From Allolobophora icterica (Eukaryota > Annelida > Clitellata > Crassiclitellata > Lumbricidae): a stretch of 64,000 bases of DNA. Positions within the stretch are counted from its first letter, which is position 1. Each line of letters begins with the position of its first letter. Both the position numbers and the translations under genes were made by a program. This document shows positions 63,433 through 64,000 of the stretch, in pieces. The notes below the pieces were generated by a model. The model did no database searches. It saw only the letters and a list, made by a program, of their open reading frames with translations, and was not told where the DNA came from. Location of the stretch: NCBI GenBank assembly GCA_963556255.1, contig OY744604.1:26297099-26361098 (forward strand). The letters are read 5' to 3'.

Positions 63433-64000
63433 GGTGTTGTGGTGTTGTGGTGTAGGTCGCGCCTGCGAGTTCGTCAAGTTTCACGTCACTTCTGGTGCTA
63501 ATTGTCACACGTGCAAACTCTAAAGACGACCCGGCGCATCGCTGTGGAGCCCGAAATGTAGGCCAGTCAGAACTATCTATGTCATTGGCTAGACTGAGAT
63601 CAGAGGCGTGTCTTAACTGTGTATCATCATACTTATTTACCAGGCTGATGGTCGAGTGGATAGGCGCGGTTGCCGGATGGGCAACAGCCCCAGCAACATT
63701 GCTGGAACCAGGGTTCGTTTGTGACTCCACAGCGAATTTACTATTATTAGACATTGGCTCAAGACGCTCTAAGCGTGATACCAGTAACTCTAAGATGACA
63801 CTCTGTCTTTCCGAGGTTTGCTCATGACTGACTCTCAGGCTTTCCAGAGCTTGCCCTTGCATCACACTCAAACCTTCCAAGATGGCACTCTGTCTTTCCA
63901 ACACAACGCTTTGTCTTTCCGAGGCTTGCTCTTGAGCAAGATTCATTCTTTCCAGAGCTTGCTCTTGACTTACTCGCAAACTTTCTAAGACTAAACTTTG
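63433..64000 (-). other. Coiled-coil reading frame, probable retroelement Gag, partial
   Basis: An open minus frame (63979 down to about 63440, open at the window edge) has repeated heptad-like units (SERQSVVLERQSAILEGL, SHEQTSERQSVILELL), then a Ser/Thr/Pro-rich part. It begins where homology between the ABCA introns stops, so an insertion is likely. Resembles the coiled-coil N-terminus of some LTR-retroelement Gag proteins; no zinc knuckle or enzyme domain visible. Unproven. Confidence 0.35.

Overview
This is a eukaryotic, almost certainly metazoan, nuclear window. It has split genes with GT-AG introns, very dense transposon remnants, long (ATT)n/(ACT)n arrays, and strong over-use of the palindrome TAGGCCTA. 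A Ty3/Gypsy-type retrotransposon with integrase ahead of RNase H (an order described for deuterostome Gmr1-like elements), together with the hAT, Academ-like, mariner and pogo remnants, suggests a marine deuterostome invertebrate, most likely an echinoderm. That taxonomic guess is inference. Nothing looks prokaryotic.

Layout. 1-0.8 kb: LINE reverse-transcriptase relic. 0.9-3.9 kb, minus strand: a two-exon TRIM-type gene (RING, B-boxes, coiled coil) whose first exon is split by a 1,259-bp hAT-like element flanked by an exact 8-bp target-site duplication. 4.0-5.3 kb: no gene seen. 5.3-48.3 kb, plus strand: one complete ABC-A (ABCA3-like) lipid-transporter gene, reconstructed here as 20 coding exons with mutually consistent phases (5,157 coding bases, 1,718 residues, close to the usual ~1,700). 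Its introns are packed with mobile DNA: a 4.1-kb Academ-like element (intron 2), a 3.5-kb hAT-like element carrying a 25-bp minisatellite (intron 3), several smaller hAT elements, LINE 3' ends, tRNA-like SINEs, ATT arrays, a long-inverted-repeat element with a mariner nested in it, and a pogo-like element. 49.7-49.9 kb: hAT MITE. 49.9-55.5 kb: an LTR retrotransposon with identical LTRs that lacks the reverse-transcriptase palm. 57.1-57.7 kb: LINE relic. 57.9-59.3 kb: ~190-bp satellite. From about 56.3 kb the 5' part of the ABCA locus is repeated, and at 59.8-62.9 kb a second ABCA paralogue begins (first two coding exons); it runs off the right edge. 63.4-64.0 kb: a coiled-coil reading frame of probable retroelement origin.

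How it fits together. The core is a tandem ABCA duplication. Both copies keep a pair of TGACGTCA (CRE/ATF-like) sites 70-72 bp apart and a very short first coding exon starting MAE. The complete copy has a normal second nucleotide-binding domain, but the first has a degenerate ABC signature (LSSAR) and Asn in place of the H-loop His. The rest of the window records repeated transposon invasion, including insertions within tens of bases of splice sites and one that breaks the TRIM gene.
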